A DNA stretch of 64,000 nucleotides from NCBI RefSeq assembly GCF_014200595.1, contig NZ_JACHCG010000001.1, positions 1,612,001-1,676,000 on the forward strand, read 5' to 3'. The notes below the pieces were generated by a model. The model had not been told where the DNA came from and made no database searches. It was given only the letters and a program-made list of their open reading frames with translations. The stretch comes from Pedobacter cryoconitis (GTDB lineage: Bacteria; Bacteroidota; Bacteroidia; Sphingobacteriales; Sphingobacteriaceae). The position numbers and the translations under genes are program-made. Of the stretch, positions 10,203 through 19,043 are shown piece after piece (the stretch's first letter is position 1; each line of letters begins with the position of its first letter).

Positions 10203-10212
10203 TATGTACATA
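10203..10212. promoter_or_regulatory. Palindrome TATGTACATA, putative operator copy 1
   Basis: Perfect 10-bp palindrome 20 bases upstream of the GH3 start. Its 8-bp core ATGTACAT recurs at 10350-10357, upstream of the divergent GH92 gene. The pairing suggests a shared regulator site; the protein that would bind is unknown. Confidence 0.4.
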
Positions 10213-10233
10213 CAAGTATAGTAAAATTTGGAT

Positions 10234-10250
10234 ATTACCTTATAGGTAAT
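10234..10250. promoter_or_regulatory. Inverted repeat ATTACCT-N3-AGGTAAT
   Basis: Perfect 7-bp arms around a 3-nt spacer in the shared promoter region of the divergent GH3 and GH92 transcripts. It could be an operator; no cognate regulator is encoded next to it. Confidence 0.35.
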
Positions 10251-10349
10251 TGACTTTTTTTTGAAATTAGAATGATTAATATGTGTAAATGGTTGTTTTT
10301 TAATGTATTTTGGATTGTTAAGAATTTAAAATATATTTGATTATTATGT

Positions 10350-10357
10350 ATGTACAT
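10350..10357. promoter_or_regulatory. Palindrome ATGTACAT, putative operator copy 2
   Basis: Second copy of the palindromic core seen at 10204-10211, here about 60 bases upstream of the GH92 start. See the first copy for context. Confidence 0.35.
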
Positions 10358-10414
10358 TTAGATTGACTGTATTTTGTATTTATCGTTTCTTTAATAAAAC
10401 CAAAACCCTGAACC

Positions 10415-12751
10415 ATGATGAAAAGGATTGTTTTCCTCTTATTAATTAGTATTCAAGCGACCTTACTTTATGCACAGCAAGCGGGTGGGCCGGTTCAATA
10501 TGTAAGGCCGAATATCGGGTCTGCACATAGCCGGTATTTTTTTTATACACCCGCAGCAGTTCCTTTTGGCTTGGCCAAATTAGCACCCAGCACAAATGGG
10601 AGTGAAGGCAATCCATCAGGATGGGAAGCTGTAGGATATGATGACCGCCATAGTTCTATTGAGGGATTTGCTAATTTTCATGAGTTTCAGATTGGCGGGG
10701 TGGTATTTGCACCAACAGTAGGGAAACTGAAAACATTTCCTGGCAAAAAGGAGGAGAAAAATTCAGGATACAGGTCTTCTTTTGATAAGTCTGACGAATA
10801 TGCTACTGCTGGATATTACCGGGTGCTTTTAAAAGATTATAATATCAAAGCAGAGCTTACTGCAACAGAAAGGGTTGGTTTTCATCAATATACTTTTCCG
10901 GAAACAGATAGTGCCAATGTTATCTTTGATATTGGTCATAAGATGGGCGAGAGCGGGCCGGTACTTGATGCAAAAGTGACTTATGATCATGGTCATATAT
11001 GGGGCTTTGTGATCACCAAGCCTGTATATGTTCAGAAATACCAGGAATCAGCAAATGTGACAATGTATTTTTATGCAGTACTGGATAAAATGCCGGCCTC
11101 TTATGGTTCATTTAAGGATAGTACACAGTTTAAAGGAGTTAAAACAATTCAGGGAAAAGGTACTGGAATATATTTACAATTTAAGACAAAGAAAGGTGAG
11201 CAAATTGGAATTAAAACAGGTCTTTCTTATACTTCTGTGGACAATGCCAAACTCAATTTGACGAGGGAAGCTTCAGGATTAACTTTTGCAAAGGCAAAGG
11301 CTGATGCCATTCAAAACTGGAATAAGTTATTGGGCAGGATTGAAGTAAAAGGTGGATTGGAACAGGATCGTATTAAGTTTTATACTGGACTTTTTCACGC
11401 GCTTTCAGGCAGAGGCCTGGCTAGTGATGTGAATGGTGCCTATCCTAAAAATGATGGGGGAACAGGGCAGATCCCACTATTGAAAAATGGTACTCCGAAG
11501 TTTCATCATTACAATACGGATGCCATTTGGGGTGCTTTCTGGAACTTGACTCAGTTATGGGCCATTGCCTATCCGGAATATTATAATGACTGGATACAAA
11601 GTCAATTGCTGGTTTATAAGGATGCAGGCTGGCTTGGCGATGGTATTGCTACTAGTAAATACGTATCAGGTGTTGGAACGAATTTTACAGGACTGGCGAT
11701 TGCAGCAGCTTATAATGCAGGAATCAGGAATTATGATGTTTCATTAGCCTATGAAGCGGTACGGAGAAATGAGTTGGAAGCTAAAGACCGGATTCCCGGA
11801 GCTGGCAAGCTGGACGTTGGTGTTTTTGTGGCGAAAGGTTATTCGCCGTATTTGAAGGATCTGACTGGCAGCCCGGAGTTAAATACGCAAGGTTCTCCTT
11901 TTGGGGCTTCTCATACGCTGGAATATTCTTTTTCTGCCTTTGCAGCGGCGCAATTTGCTAAAGCTCTTCATAAAACAGAGGATTATAACCAGTTGACTAA
12001 ACTTTCAGAGGGCTGGAAGTTACTGTATGATCCTGCTACAAAGTTCATCAGGCCTAAGGATAGTGAGGGTAGGTTTTTAGATAATTTTGATCCTTTTGAA
12101 CCGTGGAAAGGTTTTCAGGAGGGTAATGCCTGGCAGTATACATTTTATGTGCCTCAGGCACCAGAGCAGTTGGTAAATTTGATTGGAAAGGAAACTTTCA
12201 GCAGCCGGCTGGATAGTATTTTTACTGTTTCACAGAAAAATTCATTTGGTGGAGGGACGCAGATTGATGCTTTTGCAGGAATTCAAGGTCTGTATAATCA
12301 TGGGAATCAGCCAAATTTACATGTTTCCTGGTTGTTTAATTATGCAGGAAGACCGGATCTGAGCCAGAAATGGGTTAGGGCAATTTGCAATGAGTTTTAT
12401 GGTACTGATGGAATACATGGTTATGGATATGGTCAGGATGAGGATCAAGGGCAGTTGGGCGCATGGTATGTATTGTCTTCTATGGGGCTTTTTGATGTCA
12501 AAGGGTTGACGGGACCTGATCCTTCTTTTTTAATAGGGGCGCCGTTGTTTGAAAGTGTGAGAATTAAACTTCCCGAGGGGGTGAGGAAGAAGGAGTTTTT
12601 GATTAAGGTTAGTCAACAAGATCCGGATCATGTTTATATTCAAAGCGGTAAGTTTAATGGTTTGAATTTGAAAGAGTTGTCGATTAGATTTGAAGATTTT
12701 GTTAAGGGTGGAGTGTTGGAATTGGTGGTTGGTGGGGAGGTTAATCGGTAA
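10415..12751 (+). CDS. GH92 family glycosidase (alpha-mannosidase-like)
   Basis: Secreted GH92 enzyme, 778 aa, with a signal peptide ending at YAQQ. GH92 members are calcium-dependent exo-alpha-mannosidases with an N-terminal beta-sandwich and an (alpha/alpha)6 barrel. Family motifs seen: the start VQYVRPNIGS and PAAVPFGLAKLAPS, then HHYNTDAIWGAFWNLTQLW, EGNAWQYTFYVPQ (the Glu is the likely general acid) and GQDEDQGQLGAWYVLSSMGL (its Asp pair is the base region). VRPNIGS replaces the more usual VNPFIGT. It stands opposite the GH3/six-hairpin operon and probably joins it in trimming mannose-containing glycans. Confidence 0.93.
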   Translation: MMKRIVFLLLISIQATLLYAQQAGGPVQYVRPNIGSAHSRYFFYTPAAVPFGLAKLAPSTNGSEGNPSGWEAVGYDDRHSSIEGFANFHEFQIGGVVFAPTVGKLKTFPGKKEEKNSGYRSSFDKSDEYATAGYYRVLLKDYNIKAELTATERVGFHQYTFPETDSANVIFDIGHKMGESGPVLDAKVTYDHGHIWGFVITKPVYVQKYQESANVTMYFYAVLDKMPASYGSFKDSTQFKGVKTIQGKGTGIYLQFKTKKGEQIGIKTGLSYTSVDNAKLNLTREASGLTFAKAKADAIQNWNKLLGRIEVKGGLEQDRIKFYTGLFHALSGRGLASDVNGAYPKNDGGTGQIPLLKNGTPKFHHYNTDAIWGAFWNLTQLWAIAYPEYYNDWIQSQLLVYKDAGWLGDGIATSKYVSGVGTNFTGLAIAAAYNAGIRNYDVSLAYEAVRRNELEAKDRIPGAGKLDVGVFVAKGYSPYLKDLTGSPELNTQGSPFGASHTLEYSFSAFAAAQFAKALHKTEDYNQLTKLSEGWKLLYDPATKFIRPKDSEGRFLDNFDPFEPWKGFQEGNAWQYTFYVPQAPEQLVNLIGKETFSSRLDSIFTVSQKNSFGGGTQIDAFAGIQGLYNHGNQPNLHVSWLFNYAGRPDLSQKWVRAICNEFYGTDGIHGYGYGQDEDQGQLGAWYVLSSMGLFDVKGLTGPDPSFLIGAPLFESVRIKLPEGVRKKEFLIKVSQQDPDHVYIQSGKFNGLNLKELSIRFEDFVKGGVLELVVGGEVNR

Positions 12752-12955
12752 ACAGAATGTTTGGTGGTCTTTTTAATATGGTTTTTCAAGACTGAAATAT
12801 TGAAAATTATTAGTTTACGGGTTCCCATAAAGAAGGTTATTTGATCTTCTTTACTTTTGATTATTGGATAGTTAACGCTTAATAACAATGTTATAAAATA
12901 TTGGGGCTTTACCAATATAGCGAAAGATCAATTTTTTAAAGATAAAAAAATCAGT

Positions 12956-13387
12956 ATGAAAAGACAATTATTAACAGTATTGATCGCATCTGCATCAATA
13001 CTGTATTCATGTGAAAATAATGGGGCAAATGAAAATTCTTCGCAGAATAATAATGAACCTTTAAATGAATCATCATCTGGTACGTCAACAATAGGTAATA
13101 CAGGTAAAAGTTCAGCAGAAGGATATGAAATGTTACATGTTGTCTTTGATGGTAAGCCACAGGCAGAAGCAATCAAAAAACTTATGAGCGCTGTTATGGC
13201 TAAATATAATATTGAGGAGAATTATGAAAACCTTAATAGATGTGGATCGGCTTTATTAAGTATGAGGAATTCTAGTGCTGTGGGGGTTACGGAAATACTA
13301 AAACATATGTATCAGTATGGCGATGCTGGTCAGGCATTCCCAGCTCAAGTAGCAATATCTGCGACAATCTTAGAACAAACTAAATAA
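12956..13387 (+). CDS. Small hypothetical lipoprotein
   Basis: A 143-aa protein with a lipobox (ILYSCENN, Cys about residue 19) followed by a low-complexity Asn/Ser linker (roughly 20-55) and a compact helical domain of about 85 residues with two Cys/Met-rich helices. I do not recognise the domain. It stands alone between the GH92 gene and tRNA-Ser. The linker-plus-globule layout suggests an envelope-tethered periplasmic protein. Confidence 0.65.
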   Translation: MKRQLLTVLIASASILYSCENNGANENSSQNNNEPLNESSSGTSTIGNTGKSSAEGYEMLHVVFDGKPQAEAIKKLMSAVMAKYNIEENYENLNRCGSALLSMRNSSAVGVTEILKHMYQYGDAGQAFPAQVAISATILEQTK

Positions 13388-13536
13388 TTTGGCATGTTTT
13401 GGATCTAATAAAAAACGTATGCTTAACTGATTTCTTTCCAATGGTTTATCCTCCAATGTGGATTAGCTCGCTGCTCTCGCTGATCCCTTTTGGGGGAGGC
13501 TTCAACCAAAAATGCTTTTCGCTTCGCTCAATGACC

Positions 13537-13595
13537 TTTTTTGTTTTTAATCCAGTCTTGCGCTTTCAGCGCAGAACTGGATTAAAAACAAAAAA
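13537..13595. repeat. Long hairpin / inverted repeat
   Basis: A 20-bp perfect outer stem pairs the T-rich start (13537 on) with the A-rich end (to 13595). The inner 5-bp stem TGCGC/GCGCA closes over TTTCA, with one mismatch and one G-U between the two stems. It lies just beyond the tRNA-Ser terminator and overlaps its U-tract. It may be a copy of a dispersed genomic repeat or a secondary terminator. Confidence 0.5.
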
Positions 13596-13619
13596 TGCCA
13601 CCCTGTGGGTAGCATTTTT
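13591..13619 (-). terminator. Rho-independent terminator of tRNA-Ser
   Basis: Read on the minus strand, the tRNA is followed by a hairpin with stem AAAAATGC/GCATTTTT, an inner ACCC/GGGT stem (one mismatch between) and a TGT-side loop, then a T-rich tail. It starts 4 bases after the CCA end, as expected for a tRNA terminator. Confidence 0.8.
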
Positions 13620-13622
13620 GTT

Positions 13623-13712
13623 TGGCGGAGAGTGGGGGATTCGAACCCGCGGACCCTTTGACAAGTCAACAGTTTTCAAGACTGCCGCAATCGACCACTC
13701 TGCCAACTCTCC
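13623..13712 (-). tRNA. tRNA-Ser (anticodon TGA)
   Basis: A 90-nt serine tRNA including an encoded CCA (13623-13625). Acceptor arms are GGAGAGT and ACTCTCC with discriminator G. The anticodon loop CTTGAAA gives TGA, reading UCN codons. A long variable arm (TTGACTTGTCAA) is present, as class II tRNAs require, and the T-loop is TTCGAAT. One oddity is a C-C mismatch in the second pair of the T-stem (GCGGG against CCCCC). It is followed by a clear terminator on the minus strand. Confidence 0.95.
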
Positions 13713-13848
13713 GCGACAAAAGTACAAATAATGTGCATTTCTGCAAGCGTTAATCTGCTTTATGTGTTTAAATGCCTCATTATGAATTGAAAAAAATGCT
13801 GTTTACGTCAAAATAGGCGGTATTTTTACCGGAAAACTTGTGATAACC

Positions 13849-14532
13849 TCAGTTATCAATGATAAAACGGAAGCCAATTCCTCTTATACTTTCAATATGG
13901 ATGGTTTTATCTTGTGCTAAATACTTTCTCAGCCTGCTGATAAATACATCCATACTCCGGCCGTTAAAGAAATCAGATTCTTTCCATAAGTGATTAAGTA
14001 TATCATTTCGCTTGATGATCTGGTTCTGATGCAAACACAGGTAATGAAGTAACTGAGCTTCTTTTTCTGTAAGTAGCTTAACTTCTTCCAAAAAAGTAAG
14101 CATTAGATTCCCGGGTTCGAATTTATAATTGCCAATCTGCATGATTTCCTGAGCAACCAAAGTAGCCTTTGTTCGTTTTAAGATATTCTTTACCCGCTGA
14201 ATCAGCTCGTCTGCGTCAAAGGGTTTTAAAATATAATCATCAGCACCTAGCTTGAGGCCGTGCAGGATATCTTCTTTTAATTTACGGGCAGTTACAAACA
14301 GAAAGGGGAGTTGCGGATAAGTCTGCGCTAGTTTTTCTGCCAATGTGAAGCCATCTTCTTTTGGCATCATCACATCAATAATTAGAATATCATATGTTTC
14401 TCTTTTCAGTTCTTCCCGGGCTTCAATACCGTTAAACACTCTATGTGCCTGAAAATTGTTTATTTCCAAATATTGTTTTAACAGGTTTCCCAGATCAATA
14501 TCATCTTCTACAATTAATACTTTGATATTCAT
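13849..14532 (-). CDS. OmpR/PhoB-family response regulator
   Basis: Cytoplasmic response regulator of 227 aa. The receiver domain (1-120) has the acidic pair D10-D11, phospho-acceptor D53, T81 and K103 (YILKPF). The C-terminal winged-helix DNA-binding domain (about 130-225) ends in the SRLRKYL and IRGIGFRF signatures. The start ATG overlaps the stop of the upstream kinase by 4 bases (ATGA), so the pair is translationally coupled. The nearby divergent outer-membrane receptor is the most likely target, by position. Confidence 0.93.
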   Translation of the reverse strand: MNIKVLIVEDDIDLGNLLKQYLEINNFQAHRVFNGIEAREELKRETYDILIIDVMMPKEDGFTLAEKLAQTYPQLPFLFVTARKLKEDILHGLKLGADDYILKPFDADELIQRVKNILKRTKATLVAQEIMQIGNYKFEPGNLMLTFLEEVKLLTEKEAQLLHYLCLHQNQIIKRNDILNHLWKESDFFNGRSMDVFISRLRKYLAQDKTIHIESIRGIGFRFIIDN

Positions 14533-15884
14533 ATGGGTAAACGGATTAAAAATGTGCTGCCTTTTCCTGATTTGCTTTTCAAAGTAAGCTCAGCGCCGAG
14601 CTGTAAGGCCGCTTGTTTAGCGAGATATAACCCAAGCCCTAAACCTTTAACGGTATGCTTATTTTCCTCTGGAATGCGGTAAAACTTATCAAAAATATGC
14701 TGTTGATACTGTAGAGGAATACCTGATCCCTGATCAGTAATTTCTATATGATAATGAGTTTGGGTTTGGAAAGCCGTCAAATGAATCCACATGCCTTCTT
14801 CGCTATATTTTGCAGCATTATCTACTAATATGTTTAATATCTTTTCTAACGTCACGGCATTGGTTAGCAATGTTTGTGGTTTTGTCTCTATTTCTGCTAT
14901 CAATTCATGATTGGCAATAGCTAAGTCGTTAACATACTCATGCAGAAATCCAGTAATTTCCAGCTCTTTTTGTTCAACTTTTATAGCCGTTATCATTGCA
15001 CTATCGAGTACGCTATCCACGAGTTGCCTTATTTTTCCATGCTGCCTGTTTAGTGATTGCAACAAGTCGTTCAGCAAGGGTGGTTTTTCCTGCACTTCTT
15101 TTAATAAGATACTTTTTAAAATTATACTTACGGAACTTAAAGGGGTTTTCAGCTCATGGGTAATGTTATTCGCAAAATCTGTTTTCATTTCTGCCAGTCT
15201 CTTTTGTCTGATCATCGCACTAAAAACCAGGTATAATAAAATAATCACAGCTACAATTAAACCAATAGCGAGAAATAATACACCACCCATACGTTTGATA
15301 ACTTCATTTTCCCGCTTGGAAATATCCATGAGATTTGATTGTCTGATTAAAATGCGTAAATCATCTCCAGTGCTCAGCGTCACATCCTTATTTAAAATAA
15401 TCGTATGCGCTGTGTGGAAGTCATCTGCGGAAAAGACAATAGGTTTTGCCGAAGCAGCAAGTAATGTGTCTGATTTTCCATCAGTTTCAAAGATGATTTC
15501 ATCAAATTGTGATTTATAGACTATATCCTCAAAACCAGTTTTTTTATCCAGCATTTTTTTTAGGTAAACGCTGAATTTATGACCGCTTTCCTGCGTGTTG
15601 CTTTTTAATAATTTTATAAACGCAGGTTTGCTCATTCCGTTGGTTATATACTGGATCACCGTTTTCCGTAACTCTGCTCTGGTTTGCTCTTCTACGGAAA
15701 TCATCGCAGGGGTATTGGTAATCATAAGTATCCCTTCTTTTACTTCTTTATAAAAATTATCCCTGGTAAGCCGGTAAGTGTTTCTGACCAGATAATACTG
15801 AATAAAGGATAAGGTGCATACAATGATTACGCATGCTATTAAAAGGGCTCTGGTTGTGTGATTCTTGTTCATCTGCGCTGTCAA
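14529..15884 (-). CDS. Sensor histidine kinase, membrane-bound
   Basis: Class I sensor kinase of 451 aa. A transmembrane helix (about 12-32) and a second one (about 199-222, VLFLAIGLIVAVIILLYLV) bracket a periplasmic sensor of about 165 residues with no recognisable fold. HisKA follows with the phospho-acceptor H243 in ITHELKTPLSS, then HATPase_c boxes N (ILVDNAAKYS), G1 (DQGSGIP) and G2 (GLGLGLYLAK). It is the partner of the regulator at 13849. The pair diverges from the receptor at 16003 over about 120 bases. Confidence 0.93.
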   Translation of the reverse strand: MTAQMNKNHTTRALLIACVIIVCTLSFIQYYLVRNTYRLTRDNFYKEVKEGILMITNTPAMISVEEQTRAELRKTVIQYITNGMSKPAFIKLLKSNTQESGHKFSVYLKKMLDKKTGFEDIVYKSQFDEIIFETDGKSDTLLAASAKPIVFSADDFHTAHTIILNKDVTLSTGDDLRILIRQSNLMDISKRENEVIKRMGGVLFLAIGLIVAVIILLYLVFSAMIRQKRLAEMKTDFANNITHELKTPLSSVSIILKSILLKEVQEKPPLLNDLLQSLNRQHGKIRQLVDSVLDSAMITAIKVEQKELEITGFLHEYVNDLAIANHELIAEIETKPQTLLTNAVTLEKILNILVDNAAKYSEEGMWIHLTAFQTQTHYHIEITDQGSGIPLQYQQHIFDKFYRIPEENKHTVKGLGLGLYLAKQAALQLGAELTLKSKSGKGSTFLIRLPI

Positions 15885-16002
15885 ATATAATGATACTACA
15901 ATTATTTAAGTTATATCTATGTGCCCGTTAACTCTTCATTAACTCTTTGTTAACCGTCGATCCGGTTGAATGACAGCACTTTTGTTTCAACTCAAATAAA
16001 CA

Positions 16003-18438
16003 ATGATGAAACTTAGAATTATAACGCTATTGGTCGCCTGGCTCATTACAATCTCAAATTTTGCAGTTGCACAAAATAGATTGACGTTAAGTGGTCAGGT
16101 TATTAGTAATATTCCATTGGATGGTGCTGCTGTTTCCCTTTATAAAACTGCTGATTCAATACCTGTTCAAACAGTAATTACTGATTCAAAAGGAGCATTT
16201 AGTTTGGCTCATTTAAAACCTGGTACTTACAGGGTTGCTGTGATGATGATCGGACATTCAGTTTATAAGGGAGATAGTTTCCAATTAAATGTGAATATGG
16301 TTTTACCTGTTATTCGGTTGCAACAAACTGGCCTGGCTTTACAAGAGGTCAGAATAAGCAGTCAGAAACCTTTGATAGAAAAAAAGATAGACCGTACCGT
16401 GATCAATGTAGACGCAATGATCAGCAGTGCAGGAAGTACTGTTTATGAAGTCCTGGAAAAATCACCGGGCATTATGATTGATCAAAGCGGAGGGGTCAGC
16501 TTAAAGGGAAAAGGTGCAGTTATATTTATTGATGATAAGCCTGCTAATCTTTCAGGAGCAGATCTGGAAAGTTATTTAAAATCGCTGCCTTCGTCCACCG
16601 TTGATCAGATTGAGCTGATGACTAATCCTCCTGCCAGATATGATGCGGCCGGGAGTGGTGGAATTGTAAATATCAGAACGAAAAAGAGCAAATTAAAAGG
16701 GTTTAACGGTGGAGTTAACCTGAGTTATGTCCAGGGGAAATATGCACGAACCAATAATAGTCTTAACTTCAATTACCGTTATAATAAAGTGAACTTGTTT
16801 GGGAATTTCGGGTATGCAGTGATTAATAACTATAGCGATCTGAATATTAACCGGCATTTTGAAAATGTAAATGGAGAAGTCGTTTCTAACTTCTTACAGA
16901 ATTCTTTTTCCCGCACAACCGGACAAAGTTATACCAGCAAGGTCGGTATGGATTACTATTTTTCGGAGAAAACCACTTTTGGTATTGGATTGACTGGCCT
17001 ATACCGTCTTACGAAACAAAAAATGTTTGTTGAAAGTATTTTTACAAATGCTCAGAATTTGATGGATTCTACTGTTCTGGCGGATAACAGAGAACAGAAT
17101 AAATTCAAAAACATTGGTTTTAATTTGAATTACAGGCATCTGTATGATAAAAACGGCAGGGAATTAACGGCAGATATAGATTATGTAAACTATAAAACTC
17201 GGAATGATCAGTCATTTGATAACAATAGTTACCCGAAGGATGGATTACCTGTAAACAATTATCTGTTAAGTGGATCTCTGCCTGCGGGGATTAACATATA
17301 TTCTGCTAAAATAGATTATTCGCATCCTTTGAAAAGTGGCGTCAAATTAGAAACAGGACTTAAAACCAGTTATACGCAGACCGGCAATACCGCCGATTAT
17401 TTTTATACTGTAAACCAGGTTACCAAGCCTGATTATAACAAAACCAATCATTTTTTATATAAAGAGCATATTAATGCAGCCTATGTAAATGCAAATAAAG
17501 ATTTTAACCAGTTAACGCTACAGGCTGGACTGAGGCTGGAGAATACAGTTTCTAACGGACACCAGTTAGGGAATGCACAGAAAACTGATTCTACGTTTAA
17601 ACGTAATTATACTGGGCTGTTTCCTACGCTGTTTTTACAGTATAAGCTTGATACCGCAGGTACTAATTTGCTTAGTATGGATTATGGACGAAGAATTGAA
17701 AGACCTTACTATCAGGACTTAAATCCATTTTTATCACCAATTGATAAGTTTACTTATTATACAGGAAATCCTTTTTTGAAGCCATCTTATACAAATAGCA
17801 TTGAGCTGTCCCATACCTATAAGGGCAAATTTACAACGTCACTGAGTTATGGGAAATCAATAGATCAGGTGAATGAAACTATTGAAATTGTTGATGGTAT
17901 TTATTACAGCAGACCAGGGAATATCGGGAATGCTACGGTGAAGTCGCTATCTTTTGATGGGAGTTTTGATCTGGCTTCCTGGTTTAACTTTCATTTTTAT
18001 GGACAGGTAACCAATATTCATACAATCAGTGCATTTTATACCGGTCAGTTGGATACTAAAGGGACATTCGTCTATTTAAAACCAATTTTACAGTTTAAAG
18101 CCGGAAAAGACTGGACGATACAGCTGGATGGTTATTATCAAAGTAAAGTAACGAATGTACAGTTTGTTGCTGGCCAGCGGAATAGGATGAATGTGGCTAT
18201 TGCTAAAAAATTGTCAGCGAGTACCACGGTTAAGCTGGTGGTTAACGATGTATTTCACTCGTTTGTGAATAGTGGCGTAATTAATAATTTAGCACTGACC
18301 AGAGCTGATTATCATAATGTAATCGATAGCCGTACCGGTGTTCTTTCTTTGAGCTACAGGTTCGGTAAAACTATCTCCAATTTACGGAAGCATGATGGAA
18401 ATGGTGCAGAAAGCGAGCAGAAGCGGGTAAAGGACTAG
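16003..18438 (+). CDS. Outer-membrane beta-barrel protein, CarboxypepD_reg plus TonB-plug type
   Basis: An 811-aa outer-membrane protein with a signal peptide ending at VAQ. The order is a CarboxypepD-regulatory-like Ig domain (about 28-110), a TonB-type plug (about 118-225, with EVLEKSPGIMID and YDAAGSGGIVNI), and a long beta-barrel of the family often named outer membrane protein beta-barrel (OMP_b-brl_3). It lacks the SusC signature and has no SusD partner. The two-component system points away from it across a short promoter region, so it may be the regulated target. Its last 4 bases overlap the convergent MauE-like gene. Confidence 0.85.
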   Translation: MMKLRIITLLVAWLITISNFAVAQNRLTLSGQVISNIPLDGAAVSLYKTADSIPVQTVITDSKGAFSLAHLKPGTYRVAVMMIGHSVYKGDSFQLNVNMVLPVIRLQQTGLALQEVRISSQKPLIEKKIDRTVINVDAMISSAGSTVYEVLEKSPGIMIDQSGGVSLKGKGAVIFIDDKPANLSGADLESYLKSLPSSTVDQIELMTNPPARYDAAGSGGIVNIRTKKSKLKGFNGGVNLSYVQGKYARTNNSLNFNYRYNKVNLFGNFGYAVINNYSDLNINRHFENVNGEVVSNFLQNSFSRTTGQSYTSKVGMDYYFSEKTTFGIGLTGLYRLTKQKMFVESIFTNAQNLMDSTVLADNREQNKFKNIGFNLNYRHLYDKNGRELTADIDYVNYKTRNDQSFDNNSYPKDGLPVNNYLLSGSLPAGINIYSAKIDYSHPLKSGVKLETGLKTSYTQTGNTADYFYTVNQVTKPDYNKTNHFLYKEHINAAYVNANKDFNQLTLQAGLRLENTVSNGHQLGNAQKTDSTFKRNYTGLFPTLFLQYKLDTAGTNLLSMDYGRRIERPYYQDLNPFLSPIDKFTYYTGNPFLKPSYTNSIELSHTYKGKFTTSLSYGKSIDQVNETIEIVDGIYYSRPGNIGNATVKSLSFDGSFDLASWFNFHFYGQVTNIHTISAFYTGQLDTKGTFVYLKPILQFKAGKDWTIQLDGYYQSKVTNVQFVAGQRNRMNVAIAKKLSASTTVKLVVNDVFHSFVNSGVINNLALTRADYHNVIDSRTGVLSLSYRFGKTISNLRKHDGNGAESEQKRVKD

Positions 18439-18851
18439 TGCGGTAAACGTTCCAGCAGGATCACACCAACTAAAGCGAGCAGGGTCAGGGCAATATTCAC
18501 TTTGAAATGTTTTCTCCATCCCATATGACTGAAAAAGCCTCCACAGGGACATGGGTACCGGTCGTAAGCCTGATACATGATTCCCGCTACGTAGATGGTA
18601 AAAATGAGCATCATCGTTAGTGAAAGATACATCCCAAATAACCTGGTTGCCGAATTGATCAGGAGAATGATAATTCCGATTTCAGTTAAGGGCAGCAGTA
18701 CCGTAAGCGGGGAAACCATCCATTTAGGAATAGCCTGACTGCGTAGTATTGCTCTGAAATATCTCAGGTTACGAAACTTTGGAAATGATGCATAAGACCA
18801 AAGTGCGATGAAGATGCCAGTGATGGAATAGGTTAAGATTGTTAGTATCAT
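18435..18851 (-). CDS. MauE/DoxX-like membrane protein
   Basis: A 138-aa integral membrane protein with about four hydrophobic helices and a Cys pair in the loop RYPCPCGGFF. This layout fits the MauE family (methylamine utilisation, thought to assist disulfide or redox maturation), which is widespread in Bacteroidota beside outer-membrane receptors. The stop overlaps the convergent receptor gene by 4 bases. The actual role here is unknown; the CxC motif suggests thiol chemistry. Confidence 0.7.
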   Translation of the reverse strand: MILTILTYSITGIFIALWSYASFPKFRNLRYFRAILRSQAIPKWMVSPLTVLLPLTEIGIIILLINSATRLFGMYLSLTMMLIFTIYVAGIMYQAYDRYPCPCGGFFSHMGWRKHFKVNIALTLLALVGVILLERLPH

Positions 18852-19043
18852 TTTTTTCCTTGTTGGTTAATACCAATGTCAGAAGATTTTTGTGGTATGG
18901 GTAGGGACAAAAGTCCCAAAATAAAGGGTGACTATAGAAGTTCGGACTAATAAAGTAGCATTTTTTATCGTTCAAATAGTTAATTTATCTTAACTTTCTC
19001 TCCGCTAGATTATAACAGAACCGAAATATTGCAGCCCCTATTC

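Noticed and set aside
13399..13731. 110-aa ORF across the tRNA-Ser region
   Set aside because: It runs antisense through the tRNA gene, its terminator and a hairpin; composition is not protein-like.
14911..15519. 202-aa ORF on the plus strand
   Set aside because: Antisense to the histidine kinase, which has complete conserved motifs; Ser/Leu/Cys-rich shadow translation.
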